From Streptomyces galbus (lineage in GTDB: Bacteria; Actinomycetota; Actinomycetes; Streptomycetales; Streptomycetaceae): a DNA stretch of 64,000 bases. The notes beneath the pieces are model-generated. The model was not told the origin of the DNA, made no database searches, and saw only the letters and a program-made list of their open reading frames with translations. This document shows positions 34,843 through 43,206 of the stretch, piece by piece. The position numbers and the translations under genes are program-made. Within the stretch, counting starts at the first letter, position 1. Each line of letters opens with the position of its first letter. The stretch is from assembly GCF_005280195.1 (NCBI RefSeq), contig NZ_SZPR01000008.1:283346-347345 (forward strand), written 5' to 3'.

Positions 34843-35843
34843 CGGGTCCCCCGCTGCGTGTACGCCGCGAGCGCGGCGGCCTGGTCCTTGGTGACGATCT
34901 GCGGGCCGGTCAGCACGGGCCTGCCGCCGCCGAGGGTGTCGGCGTTGTACTTGTACAGCCACAGCAGGTCCACGGCCTCGTAGCCCTGGAGGTAGGGCTG
35001 CTGGTCGACGGCGAAGCCGAGGCTGCCGTCCTTCAGGCCGGCGGCGACCTTGGCGTTCAGGTCGAAGGTGTCGATCTCGGCGGTGCTGCCCGCGCCCCGC
35101 CGGGCCTGTACGGCGGTGTCGGCGTACGGCGCGCCGAGGGTGACCACGGCGTCGATCGTCCGGTCCGTCTGCAGCCGCGCCTCCAGGGCGGACTGCACGT
35201 CGGGCATGCTCGTGCCGTTCACGTACAGCCGCTGGAGCGTGCCGCGGAAGGTCTTCGCCACGCCGTCGCAGCGCTGTTCGTGGCCCACGTTGCCCTGCTC
35301 GTGCAGGACGCACAGCGCCTTCTTGCGCCCGCGCCGGTTGAGCTCGTCGCCGACCGCCTCGCCGGCCACCGACTCGTCCTGGCCGACGTGGGTGAGCGCG
35401 CCGAAGGCCTTGGACTGCTCGGAGCCGGAGTTCACCGTGATCACCGGGATGCCGGCCTTCCTGGCGCGGGCCAGGGCCGCCTTGAGCGCGTCGGGCTTGG
35501 CGAGCGAGACGATGATCCCGTCGACCTTCTTGTCCACGGCCGCCTCGACGAGCTGCGCCTGCTGCTGCGCCTCGTCGTCGTGCGAGTACAGGAACGCGAT
35601 GTTGTCCTTGACCGCGGCCTGCTCGGCGCCGCTCTGGACGATGTCCCAGAACGTGTCGCCGTCACCGGAGTGGGTGATCATCGCGACGGTCCAGCGAGGG
35701 GTGTCCACCGCCGCCCTGCCGTGCGCGGCCGCGGCCTTGCGGGCGTCCTCGGCGCGTTTGCCCCCGGTGCTGCTGCACCCGGCGAGCGACACGCACAGTG
35801 CCCCCGCCAACGCGATCCCTGCCCAGGTCCGAAACCGTGCCAC
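34839..35843 (-). CDS. sugar ABC transporter substrate-binding lipoprotein
   Basis: A 334-residue lipoprotein: signal peptide with lipobox LAGC (Cys at about residue 23), then a periplasmic-binding-protein type 1 fold (VAMITHSGDGDTFWDIVQSGAEQ, SHDDEAQQQAQLVEAAV, VDGIIVSLAKPDALKAAL, PVITVNSGSEQSKAFGALTHVGQDE). This is the RbsB-like group that binds pentoses, hexoses or inositol outside the membrane. The exact sugar cannot be read from the sequence; the neighbouring Gfo/Idh dehydrogenase makes a cyclitol or oxidised sugar plausible. It is first in the operon, behind a GntR-type palindrome at 35976-35991. Confidence 0.93.
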   Translation of the reverse strand: MARFRTWAGIALAGALCVSLAGCSSTGGKRAEDARKAAAAHGRAAVDTPRWTVAMITHSGDGDTFWDIVQSGAEQAAVKDNIAFLYSHDDEAQQQAQLVEAAVDKKVDGIIVSLAKPDALKAALARARKAGIPVITVNSGSEQSKAFGALTHVGQDESVAGEAVGDELNRRGRKKALCVLHEQGNVGHEQRCDGVAKTFRGTLQRLYVNGTSMPDVQSALEARLQTDRTIDAVVTLGAPYADTAVQARRGAGSTAEIDTFDLNAKVAAGLKDGSLGFAVDQQPYLQGYEAVDLLWLYKYNADTLGGGRPVLTGPQIVTKDQAAALAAYTQRGTR

Positions 35844-35975
35844 GAGGCCGTGCCCTTCTTGCCGTGTGCTGTCGTGCGCGCGTCCGGCGACGGAAGTGAC
35901 CGTTCACCGGACGCAAACGCCCCATTATCGAACACGGGCTCGGGCGCCGTCGGGCGGGGGACCCGGGAGTCGTCC

Positions 35976-35991
35976 CATTGTCCGGACAATG
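35976..35991 (-). promoter_or_regulatory. GntR-type operator upstream of the ABC operon
   Basis: CATTGTCCGGACAATG, a perfect 16-bp palindrome ~133 bases before the substrate-binding protein start and just after the gntR stop. A matching core (TTGTCCGGACAT) lies in the gntR/dehydrogenase intergenic region, so the GntR protein of this locus probably binds both. Confidence 0.75.
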
Positions 35992-36035
35992 CGACGAAAC
36001 AGGTCCCGCTCCAGGGAGGTGGGCAGGCCGTCGCG

Positions 36036-36800
36036 CTACGGCCGGACCAGGAGCTGGAACTCGAAGGAGTAGCGGCTCGGGCGGTAGATGTGGTCGCCGA
36101 ACTCGACCGCCCGCCCCGTGTCGTCGAACGTCGTGCGCTGCATGGTGAGCAGCGGCGCGCCCTCGGGCTCGGTGAGCCGCTCCGCCTCGGCGGCGGTGGC
36201 GGCGCGGGCGCCGATCGACTGGCGGGCGCTGTGCAGGGTGATCCCGGCGGACCGCATCATCCGGTACAGACCCGTGGCCTCCAGCTCCGCGGTGTCCAGG
36301 TCGAGCAGGCCCGAGGGCAGGTGGTTGCAGAGGTACGCCATCGGCTCCCCGTGGGCGAGCCGCAGCCGCTCGATGCGCTGGACGTCCTCCCCCTCCGGCA
36401 CCCCGAGCGCGGCCGCGACGCCGGCGTTCGCCGGGACGACGGTGTTGACCAGGACCGAGGTCGCGGGGCGCTGGCCGGCCGCCTCCAGGTCGTCGTAGAG
36501 GCTGCTGAGCTCCAGCGGGCGCTTGACCTGGCTGTGCACGACCTGGGTGCCGACACCCCGGCGGCGCACGAGGAGGCCCTTGTCGACCAGCGACTGGATC
36601 GCCTGGCGGACGGTCGGCCGGGACAGGCCGAGCCGGGCGGCCAGCTCGATCTCGTTGCCCAGCAGGCTGCCCGGGGTCAGCGACCCGTGCTCGATCGCCG
36701 CCTCGAGCTGCTGCGAGAGCTGGAAGTACAGGGGGACGGGGGAACTCCGGTCCACCCGGAGGTCGAGCTGCACGGTCGGGTCCACATCTGGTTTCGGCAC
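36036..36800 (-). CDS. GntR family transcriptional regulator (HutC/UTRA type)
   Basis: A 254-residue regulator. The winged helix-turn-helix at residues ~17-80 (PLYFQLSQQLEAAIEHG, NEIELAARLGLSRPTVRQAIQSLVDKG) is followed by the UTRA ligand-binding domain (~95-250; LELSSLYDDLEAAGQ, HIYRPSRYSFEFQLLV). UTRA domains usually bind a phosphorylated sugar or other small effector. The start is GTG at 36800, the only candidate that keeps the N-terminal arm short. It lies between the ABC operon and the divergent dehydrogenase gene, with palindromes on both sides, so it should repress both until the sugar signal is present. Confidence 0.93.
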   Translation of the reverse strand: MPKPDVDPTVQLDLRVDRSSPVPLYFQLSQQLEAAIEHGSLTPGSLLGNEIELAARLGLSRPTVRQAIQSLVDKGLLVRRRGVGTQVVHSQVKRPLELSSLYDDLEAAGQRPATSVLVNTVVPANAGVAAALGVPEGEDVQRIERLRLAHGEPMAYLCNHLPSGLLDLDTAELEATGLYRMMRSAGITLHSARQSIGARAATAAEAERLTEPEGAPLLTMQRTTFDDTGRAVEFGDHIYRPSRYSFEFQLLVRP

Positions 36801-36849
36801 GGCCCGAGCGTAGCTCCGCGGCCGGTTGACGGGAAGTTGTGTAGTCCGA

Positions 36850-36861
36850 TTGTCCGGACAT
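36850..36861. promoter_or_regulatory. GntR-type operator between gntR and the dehydrogenase gene
   Basis: TTGTCCGGACAT with perfect core TGTCCGGACA (36851-36860), matching the site at 35976-35991. It lies 50 bases before the gntR GTG and 42 before the dehydrogenase ATG; a TTGACA at 36867-36872 could be the -35 of the dehydrogenase promoter. Confidence 0.7.
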
Positions 36862-36902
36862 ACGCATTGACAGCGTACGGGGTCCGACCGCACCTTGATT
36901 CC

Positions 36903-37928
36903 ATGCGCATCGGGGTCATCGGGACGGGCCGCCTCGGCACGATCCATGCGAACACGCTCAGCCGCCACCGCGAGGTCGGGTCGCTGATCCTGACGGACGC
37001 GGATCCCGCGCGGGCGCAGGACGTCGCCCTGCGCCTCGGCGAGACGGCGGCCCCCGGGGTGGACGAGATCTTCCGCTGGGGCGTCGACGCGGTCGTGATC
37101 ACCACCTCGACGTCCGCCCACGCCGATCTGATCGGGCGGGCGGCCCGCTCCGGGCTGCCGGTCTTCTGCGAGAAGCCGATCGCCCTCGACCTGCCCGGGA
37201 CCCTGCAGGCCATCGCGGAGGTCGAGTCGGCCGGGACCGTCCTGCAGATGGGCTTCCAGCGCCGCTTCGACACCGGCTACACCGGCGCGCGCGAGGCGGT
37301 GCGCTCCGGCCGGCTCGGGCGGCTGCACACCGTGCGGGCGGTGACGTCCGACCAGTCGCCGCCGCCGCCCGAGTGGCTGCCGGTGTCCGGCGGGATCTAC
37401 CGGGACGCGCTGATCCACGACTTCGACGCGCTGCGCTGGGTGACCGGACGCGAGGTGGCCGACGTCTACGCCGCCGGGTCCGACGCGGGCCCCGCGGTGT
37501 TCCGGGCGGCCGGGGACGTCGACACCGCGGCCGTGGTCCTCACCCTCGACGACGGCACGCTCGCCACGGCCACGGCGACCCGGATGAACGGCGCCGGGTA
37601 CGACGTGCGCATGGAACTCGCGGGCGAGCGTGACCAGATCGTCGTCGGCCTGGACGACCGCACGCCGATCGCGTCGACGGAGCCGACCGGCCCGCCCGCC
37701 GCGGACAAGCCCTGGGCCGGCTTCCTGGAACGCTTCGCCCCCGCCTACGAGGCCGAGCTCGCCGCGTTCATCGAGGTGGTCCGGGGCGAACGCGCCAACC
37801 CCTGCGACGGCCGCGAGGCCCTGCAGGCCCTGCGCATCGCCGAGGCCTGCGCCCTCTCCCACCGCGAGCACCGCCCGGTGTCCCTGCGGGAGATCCCGGG
37901 GGCACCGGAACCGACCGGGCTGGGGTGA
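36903..37928 (+). CDS. Gfo/Idh/MocA family oxidoreductase (inositol-dehydrogenase-like)
   Basis: A 341-residue NAD(P)-dependent dehydrogenase. The Rossmann motif is GVIGTGRLGTIHANTL (residues ~4-19), the family EKP motif is VFCEKPIAL (about 95), and the C-terminal domain carries GGIYRDALIHDFDALRWVTG with the conserved Asp-His region. Relatives oxidise myo-inositol, glucose or other polyols to keto sugars. It is transcribed away from gntR through a shared control region, so it is almost certainly part of the same sugar-catabolic unit as the ABC importer and ROK kinase. Confidence 0.92.
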   Translation: MRIGVIGTGRLGTIHANTLSRHREVGSLILTDADPARAQDVALRLGETAAPGVDEIFRWGVDAVVITTSTSAHADLIGRAARSGLPVFCEKPIALDLPGTLQAIAEVESAGTVLQMGFQRRFDTGYTGAREAVRSGRLGRLHTVRAVTSDQSPPPPEWLPVSGGIYRDALIHDFDALRWVTGREVADVYAAGSDAGPAVFRAAGDVDTAAVVLTLDDGTLATATATRMNGAGYDVRMELAGERDQIVVGLDDRTPIASTEPTGPPAADKPWAGFLERFAPAYEAELAAFIEVVRGERANPCDGREALQALRIAEACALSHREHRPVSLREIPGAPEPTGLG

Positions 37929-37981
37929 ACCGGGGCCGGCCGGCCCGCCGCGGCGCCCCGGCCCCCCTCAGCCCGTCCCCC

Positions 37982-39187
37982 TCAGCCCTTCCCCCAGCCC
38001 GTCCACCGCACCGGCAGCGCCCGCCGGCCCCGCATCAGCATGCCGGGCAGCCAGGTGTCGGGGGGCGGGCCGTCGAAGGCGAGGGCGGGGGCCCGTTCCA
38101 GCAGGGCGCCGAGAGCCGTACGGGCCTCCAGGCGGGCCAGCGGGGCGCCCAGGCAGTAGTGGATGCCGTGGCCGAAGGCGAGGTGCCCGCGCGCGTCGCG
38201 GCCGATGTCGAAGCGGTCCGGGTCGGCGAAGCGCGCGGGGTCGCGCCCGGCGGCGGCCAGACCGATCAGCACCGGGTCGCCCTTGTCGATGGTCACGCCG
38301 GCGATCTCCACGGGCTCCACCGCGAACCGGTACGTCGCGTTCTCCACCGGCCCCTCCCAGCGCAGCGTCTCCTCGACCACCCCGTCCAGCAGCGCCGGGT
38401 CCGCGCGCACCGCGGTCAGGTGGGCGGGGTGGGTGAGCAGGGCGTGCACGGCGTTGGTGACGAGGTTGACCGTGGTCTCGTGGCCGGCGACAAGCAGCAG
38501 GAACGCCATGCCGCGCAGTTCCTCGACGGACAGCCGGTCGCCGTCCTCGGCGGTGGTGCGGATCAGGTCGCTCAGCAGGTCGCCGCCGGGCCCGGCGCAG
38601 CGCTTGTCCTCGATCAGCTCGGTGAGGTACTCCCCGAGCCGGACCAGCGCGTCGCCCTCGCTGTCGGCGTCGGTGGGGGCGACGATCTCGGTGGACATCG
38701 CGCGGAACGCGGCGCGGTCGATCTCCGGGACGCCCAGCAGCTCGCAGATCACGGTCAGGGGCAGCGGGTAGGCGAAGGACTCCACCAGGTCGGCGCGGCC
38801 GCGGGGCAGCATCGCGTCGAGCAGGTCACCGGTGATCCGCTCGACGCGCGGGCGCAGTTCCTCCACGCGGCGCATCGTGAACGCGCGCGAGACCAGCGAG
38901 CGCAGGCGCGTGTGCTGGGGCGGGTCGCTGATCAGCAGGTGCTTGCCGACGGTCTCGACGTCCAGGAAGTGCATCCCGAGCCGCTCGCTGTCCTTGATCA
39001 GCCGCGGGTCGGTGAGGGCGGCGCGCGCCTCCTCGTACCCCACGACGAGCCAGGTCTCGTAGCACCCGTCGCCGCCGGGCAGGCGCACGCGGTGCACCGG
39101 CCCCCGCTCGCGCAGCCGGGCGTACACCGGGTGCGGGTCCCTGCGCAGTTCCTCACCGCGGTCGCCCAGGTCGACCACCTCGGTCAT
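37982..39187 (-). CDS. cytochrome P450
   Basis: A 401-residue soluble bacterial P450. The I-helix oxygen-binding motif is LLVAGHETT (about residue 240), the K-helix ExxR is EETLRWEG, and the heme-binding loop FGHGIHYCLGAPLARLE has the axial ligand C345. The sequence style (ENATYRFAVEPVEIAGVTIDKGD) is that of the actinobacterial CYP105/107-like families that hydroxylate natural products or xenobiotics. No ferredoxin or biosynthetic cluster is adjacent. The ATG at 39187 begins MTEVVDLGDRG. It lies 95 bases downstream of the response-regulator gene and may be cotranscribed with the two-component system. Confidence 0.93.
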   Translation of the reverse strand: MTEVVDLGDRGEELRRDPHPVYARLRERGPVHRVRLPGGDGCYETWLVVGYEEARAALTDPRLIKDSERLGMHFLDVETVGKHLLISDPPQHTRLRSLVSRAFTMRRVEELRPRVERITGDLLDAMLPRGRADLVESFAYPLPLTVICELLGVPEIDRAAFRAMSTEIVAPTDADSEGDALVRLGEYLTELIEDKRCAGPGGDLLSDLIRTTAEDGDRLSVEELRGMAFLLLVAGHETTVNLVTNAVHALLTHPAHLTAVRADPALLDGVVEETLRWEGPVENATYRFAVEPVEIAGVTIDKGDPVLIGLAAAGRDPARFADPDRFDIGRDARGHLAFGHGIHYCLGAPLARLEARTALGALLERAPALAFDGPPPDTWLPGMLMRGRRALPVRWTGWGKG

Positions 39188-39282
39188 CGCCGTCCTCCCC
39201 GTCCGCCTCGGCTTTCGCCGTGCGTACCCGCCTGGCCCGTCGCTCATTCGTCCCACCCGCGTCGCGCCCGCGTCGCACCCCG

Positions 39283-39963
39283 TCAGCGCCCGTCCGCCGC
39301 GCCGTCGTCGAGGAGTCCCGCGTCGTACGCGAGCAGCGCGATCTGCACGCGGTTGTTCAGGCCGAGCTTGGCGAGGATGCGGGAGACGTGGGTCTTGACG
39401 GTGGCGACGCTCATGAACAGCCCGGTGGCGATCTCGGCGTTGGCCAGGCCCCGGCCGACGGCGACGGCGACCTCGCGCTCACGGTCGTTGAGGAGGGCGA
39501 CGCGGCTCCGCGCGCGTGCGCGCCGGGTGTCGGCCGACGCGCACGCGACGTGCGCCATCAACTGCCGGGTGACGGTGGGCGACAGGACCGGGTCGCCGGC
39601 CGCGACCCGGCGCACCGCGTCGATGATCTCCGCGGGCGGGGTGTCCTTAAGGACGAACCCGGCGGCGCCCGCGCGCAGGGCCCGCAGCACCTGCTCGTCG
39701 GCGTGGAACGTGGTGAGCACGACGACCTGCGGGGCGTCCGGGCGGCGGCGCAGCCGCTGAGTGGCCGTCAGGCCGTCCACCGCGGGCATGCGCAGGTCCA
39801 TCAGCACCACGTCGGGGCGGGTGCGGGCGACCAGGTCCTCGACCGCGTCGCCGTCACCGGCCTCCCCGACGATCCGGATGTCGTCGGCCCCGCCCATCAT
39901 CAGGGCCAGCCCGGCCCGCACCAGTGGGTCGTCGTCGACGAGGAGCACTCTGATCGCGGTCAT
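39283..39963 (-). CDS. NarL/LuxR-type response regulator
   Basis: A 226-residue regulator. The receiver domain is at residues ~4-120 (LLVDDDPLVRAG, phospho-acceptor D56 in VVLMDLRMP, VLKDTPP with the conserved Lys). The C-terminal LuxR helix-turn-helix is at ~150-215 (LLNDREREVAVAVGRG, NAEIATGLFMSVATVKTHVSRILAKL). The ATG at 39963 (MTAIRVLLVDDD) was chosen over one three codons upstream because the family starts there. It is the partner of the histidine kinase encoded 103 bases upstream on the same strand. The signal and targets are unknown; the downstream P450 gene is a candidate. Confidence 0.93.
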   Translation of the reverse strand: MTAIRVLLVDDDPLVRAGLALMMGGADDIRIVGEAGDGDAVEDLVARTRPDVVLMDLRMPAVDGLTATQRLRRRPDAPQVVVLTTFHADEQVLRALRAGAAGFVLKDTPPAEIIDAVRRVAAGDPVLSPTVTRQLMAHVACASADTRRARARSRVALLNDREREVAVAVGRGLANAEIATGLFMSVATVKTHVSRILAKLGLNNRVQIALLAYDAGLLDDGAADGR

Positions 39964-40066
39964 GGTCCCCATGTCATCACGTGCGGTCGCGGCCTTGGGG
40001 CGTTCCGGCGGTGAACGGGCCCTCGGCGGGCGCGAGTCGGCCGGGCGCCGACGTGACCGGCCCCGT

Positions 40067-41371
40067 TCACGCGTGCGGCTCCCGGCCCGGTTCGCCCTGC
40101 CCCCCGCCGGCCGGTGCGCCCCACGGCAGCCACGCGCGCACCTCGAAGCCGCCGCCGGGCGTGGGGCCGTGGGCGAGGCGGCCGCCGGCGAGCGTGGCGC
40201 GCTCCGTCAGACCGATGAGGCCCTGTCCCGAACCGGGCACCGGTCGCACCTCGTCCTCGGGGGCGGGGTTGCGCACGGTCAGGGTGAGGCCCTGGCCGGG
40301 CGCGCCCGTCGCGGTCACCGTGACCTCGCTGCCGGGGGCGTGCTTGCGGGCGTTGGTCAGGCCCTCCTGGGCGATCCGGTAGGCGGTGCGGCCGACGGAG
40401 GCGGGGACGGCGGCCGCGTCGGCGACCCGGACGTCGAGGACCACCTCGGTGCCGGCGTCGCGGGACTCGGCGGCCAGCGCGTCCAGCGCGGCGAGCGTGG
40501 GCTGGGGACGGCCGGCGTCGTCGGGCTGTCCGGCGCGCAGCACCCCGATGATCTCCCGCAGGTCCTGCAGGGCTTCGTGGGCGCTCTCCCGGATGATTCC
40601 GGCGGCCCGGGCGACCTCCTCGCGGGGCGCGTCGGGCCGGAACTCCAGCGCCCCGGCGTGCACGCTGAGCAGGGTCAGCCGGTGCGCGAGCACGTCGTGC
40701 ATCTCGCGCGCGATGGCCTCGCGGGCCAGCCGCTGGGCCTGTTCGGCGCGCAGCCTGGCCTCGGACTCGGCGTGCCGGGCGCGGTCCCGCAGGCTCAGCA
40801 CGAGCTGCCGTTTGGCGCGTACCAGCATGCCCCAGCCGAGGACCGCGGTGGTGAGCACGACGATGAACGCGACCGCCGCCGGATAGGACACGTCCGGGTC
40901 GGGGCGCCACAGGTAGTACGGCGGGACCAGCGCCAGGTTCACACCGCCGATCCAGGCGACGTAGCGGAACGGCCGGTGCACGGCGAGCGTGAACAGCGCG
41001 ATCAGCGTGGCCCCGCCGGCGGTGTCGGAGACGAAGCCGGCGACGACCAGCGCGGCGGCGAGCTCCACCGGCCGGCTGCGGCGCAGCCAGACGGCCGCGC
41101 AGGCCAGGGCGCCGATCACCTGGTCGAGGACGGCGAGGGAGTGCGGGACGTGCGGGTTGCCGGTCACCCCGTCGGCCGCCAGCAGCCCGACGAGGACGGC
41201 CACCAGGAAGCAGGAGGAGTCCACCAGCCAGTCGCGCGCGGTGCGGCGCGGCCGGCGTCCGTCGCGTCCGGCGTCCGGGTCGAGTTCGCCGACGAGGGCC
41301 GACGGCAGCAGCCACCGGCGGGCCGGGAAGGCCGGCGCGGGCGGTACGGCGGGGTCGGTGTGCTGCGTCAC
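40067..41371 (-). CDS. membrane sensor histidine kinase (HisKA_3, NarL-partner type)
   Basis: A 434-residue kinase. Residues ~45-190 contain about five to six transmembrane helices (SCFLVAVLVGLLAADG, VIGALACAAVWL, YPAAVAFIVVLTTAVLGWGML), then a dimerisation/phosphoacceptor region with the His in IAREMHDVLAHRLTLLSVHAG (H-box), and an HATPase_c domain (TAYRIAQEGLTNARKHAPGS N-box, GSGQGLIGLTERA G-box). The start is GTG (41371). It phosphorylates the response regulator next to it. Confidence 0.92.
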   Translation of the reverse strand: MTQHTDPAVPPAPAFPARRWLLPSALVGELDPDAGRDGRRPRRTARDWLVDSSCFLVAVLVGLLAADGVTGNPHVPHSLAVLDQVIGALACAAVWLRRSRPVELAAALVVAGFVSDTAGGATLIALFTLAVHRPFRYVAWIGGVNLALVPPYYLWRPDPDVSYPAAVAFIVVLTTAVLGWGMLVRAKRQLVLSLRDRARHAESEARLRAEQAQRLAREAIAREMHDVLAHRLTLLSVHAGALEFRPDAPREEVARAAGIIRESAHEALQDLREIIGVLRAGQPDDAGRPQPTLAALDALAAESRDAGTEVVLDVRVADAAAVPASVGRTAYRIAQEGLTNARKHAPGSEVTVTATGAPGQGLTLTVRNPAPEDEVRPVPGSGQGLIGLTERATLAGGRLAHGPTPGGGFEVRAWLPWGAPAGGGQGEPGREPHA

Positions 41372-41592
41372 GGGGTGAATGTAGTCAGCGGCGGGCCGGG
41401 GCACAGCGGTCCGGCAGCGACGGTCTCCTTCGGACGGCCCTTCGGCGACGGAAGGCGTACCGGCCGTCATCCTTCGGCGCGCAGGCGTCACGCGCCCGTG
41501 CCCGGCGCGGGAGCATCCGGCGGGCGTCCCAGAACGTGAGACATCGCGTCCAGGTCGGTGCGGCGGGGGCCGACCTGTGGTTGTCTGATCCC

Positions 41593-41667
41593 ATGACCGT
41601 GCTCGTGACCCGCCGCCACGTCGATTACGTGCGTGTCACCACCACGGGCTGTTCCGCCGCGAGCTGA
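41593..41667 (+). CDS. cysteine-containing leader peptide (sulfur attenuation uORF)
   Basis: A 24-codon frame, [15 protein letters not shown]...TGCSAAS, ending TGA at 41665-41667, ~178 bases before metY. It matches the actinobacterial family of short leader peptides with an [12 protein letters not shown] core and a Cys (here codon 20, TGT) that sit before sulfur-assimilation and methionine genes. These are thought to sense charged tRNA-Cys through ribosome stalling. It is too short for routine gene calling. Just upstream, GTCCCA-N5-TGAGAC (a dyad with one mismatch) may be an operator. A clear attenuator stem was not resolved in the following 170 bases. Confidence 0.65.
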   Translation: MTVLVTRRHVDYVRVTTTGCSAAS

Positions 41668-41844
41668 CGCCGCGCTCCGGCCCCTCTCCCCCGCTTCACC
41701 GCCGCACCGCTTCCGCGCCGTGCCGACCGCTGCCCCGTGAGGGCCGGTCCGCGCTGCCGCGGCGCCGTACGCGCGCGTCCCCGTCCCCTTGTTCCTCCTC
41801 TTCGTACGCCACCCGCCATCACTCTCCGTACCGGGAGCACCACC

Positions 41845-43206
41845 ATGAGCCAGCCCATCGACTCCGTCACCGCCGGCCACACCCCCGACGAGCCGCCCGC
41901 CGGACCGGACACCTCGGCCTGGTCGTTCGAGACCAAGCAGATCCACGCGGGGGCCGCGCCCGACCCGGTGACCGGCGCCCGGGCGACGCCCATCTACCAG
42001 ACGACGTCGTTCGTCTTCCGGGACACCCAGCACGCCGCCGACCTGTTCTCGCTCGCCGAGCCCGGCAACATCTACACCCGTATCCACAACCCCACCCAGG
42101 ACGTGTTCGAGCAGCGCGTCGCCGCGCTGGAGGGCGGGGTCGCGGCCGTGGCGCTGGCCTCCGGGCAGGCCGCGGAGACCCTGGCGATCCTCACCGTGGC
42201 GAGCGCGGGCGACCACGTCGTCTCCAGCACCTCGCTGTACGGCGGCACCTACAATTTGTTCCGGCACACCCTGCCCAAGTTCGGCATCGAGGTGTCCTTC
42301 GTCGACGACCCCGACGACGCCGAGGCCTGGCGGGCGGCGATCCGGCCGAACACCAAGGCGCTGTTCGCGGAGAGCCTCGGCAACCCGCGCGGCAACGTGC
42401 TGGACGTGCGGGCGGTCGCGGACGTGGCGCGCGGGGCGGGCGTGCCGCTGATCGTCGACAACACGGTGCCGACCCCCTACCTGCTGCGGCCCATCGAGCA
42501 CGGCGCCGACATCGTCGTGCACTCCGCGACGAAGTTCCTCGGCGGGCACGGCACGGCGATCGCCGGCGTCGTCGTGGACGGCGGCACCTTCGACTTCGGG
42601 GCGCACGCGGACCGGTTCCCCGACTTCACCGAGCCGGACCCGAGTTACCACGGTCTGCGGTACTGGCCGGCGCTCGGCCCGGGTGCCTTCGCCATCAAGC
42701 TGCGGGTGCAGCTGCTGCGCGACCTGGGCCCGGCCCTCTCCCCGCACTCCGCGTTCCTGCTGCTGCAGGGCGTGGAGACGCTGAGCCTGCGCATCGAGCG
42801 GCACTCGGCGAACGCGCAGGCGATCGCCGAGTGGCTGGAGCAGCGCGACGAGGTCGCCGCCGTCCACTATCCGGGACTGCCGTCCAACCGCTGGTACGAG
42901 GCGGCGCAGCGCTACCTGCCGCGCGGGGCCGGCGCGGTGATCTCGTTCGAGCTGCGGGACGGCGTGGAGGCGGGCAAGCGGTTCGTGGACGCCGTCGAGC
43001 TGTTCAGCCACCTCGCCAACATCGGCGACGTGCGCAGCCTGATCATCCACCCGGCGTCCACGACGCACAGCCAGCTCGACGAGGAGCAGCTGGCGGCCAC
43101 CGGCACCTCCCCCGGCCTGGTGCGGCTGTCGGTGGGCATCGAGAACCTCGCGGACCTGAAGGCCGACCTGGAGGCCGGGTTCCGCGCCGCGAAGGGCGCG
43201 TCCTGA
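41845..43206 (+). CDS. metY: O-acetylhomoserine sulfhydrylase
   Basis: A 453-residue PLP enzyme that makes homocysteine from O-acetylhomoserine and sulfide (direct sulfhydrylation), possibly also using O-acetylserine. Cys/Met-metabolism PLP motifs are intact: [34 protein letters not shown], the internal aldimine K230 in [13 protein letters not shown], and [13 protein letters not shown]. The N-terminal ~25 residues (Ser/Pro-rich) exceed the typical start. Its TGA stop overlaps the metX frame in the sequence CTGA where related operons have ATGA. Confidence 0.94.
   Translation: MSQPIDSVTAGHTPDEPPAGPDTSAWSFETKQIHAGAAPDPVTGARATPIYQTTSFVFRDTQHAADLFSLAEPGNIYTRIHNPTQDVFEQRVAALEGGVAAVALASGQAAETLAILTVASAGDHVVSSTSLYGGTYNLFRHTLPKFGIEVSFVDDPDDAEAWRAAIRPNTKALFAESLGNPRGNVLDVRAVADVARGAGVPLIVDNTVPTPYLLRPIEHGADIVVHSATKFLGGHGTAIAGVVVDGGTFDFGAHADRFPDFTEPDPSYHGLRYWPALGPGAFAIKLRVQLLRDLGPALSPHSAFLLLQGVETLSLRIERHSANAQAIAEWLEQRDEVAAVHYPGLPSNRWYEAAQRYLPRGAGAVISFELRDGVEAGKRFVDAVELFSHLANIGDVRSLIIHPASTTHSQLDEEQLAATGTSPGLVRLSVGIENLADLKADLEAGFRAAKGAS

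Noticed and set aside
37931..37960. Strong terminator between the dehydrogenase and P450 genes
   Set aside because: GGGCCGGCCGGCCC is palindromic but leaves no loop and is weakly extended; too ambiguous to list as a feature.
41668..41844. SAM riboswitch before metY
   Set aside because: The region is C-rich and does not show the conserved SAM-I, SAM-II or SAM-IV core; the leader peptide is the better supported control element.
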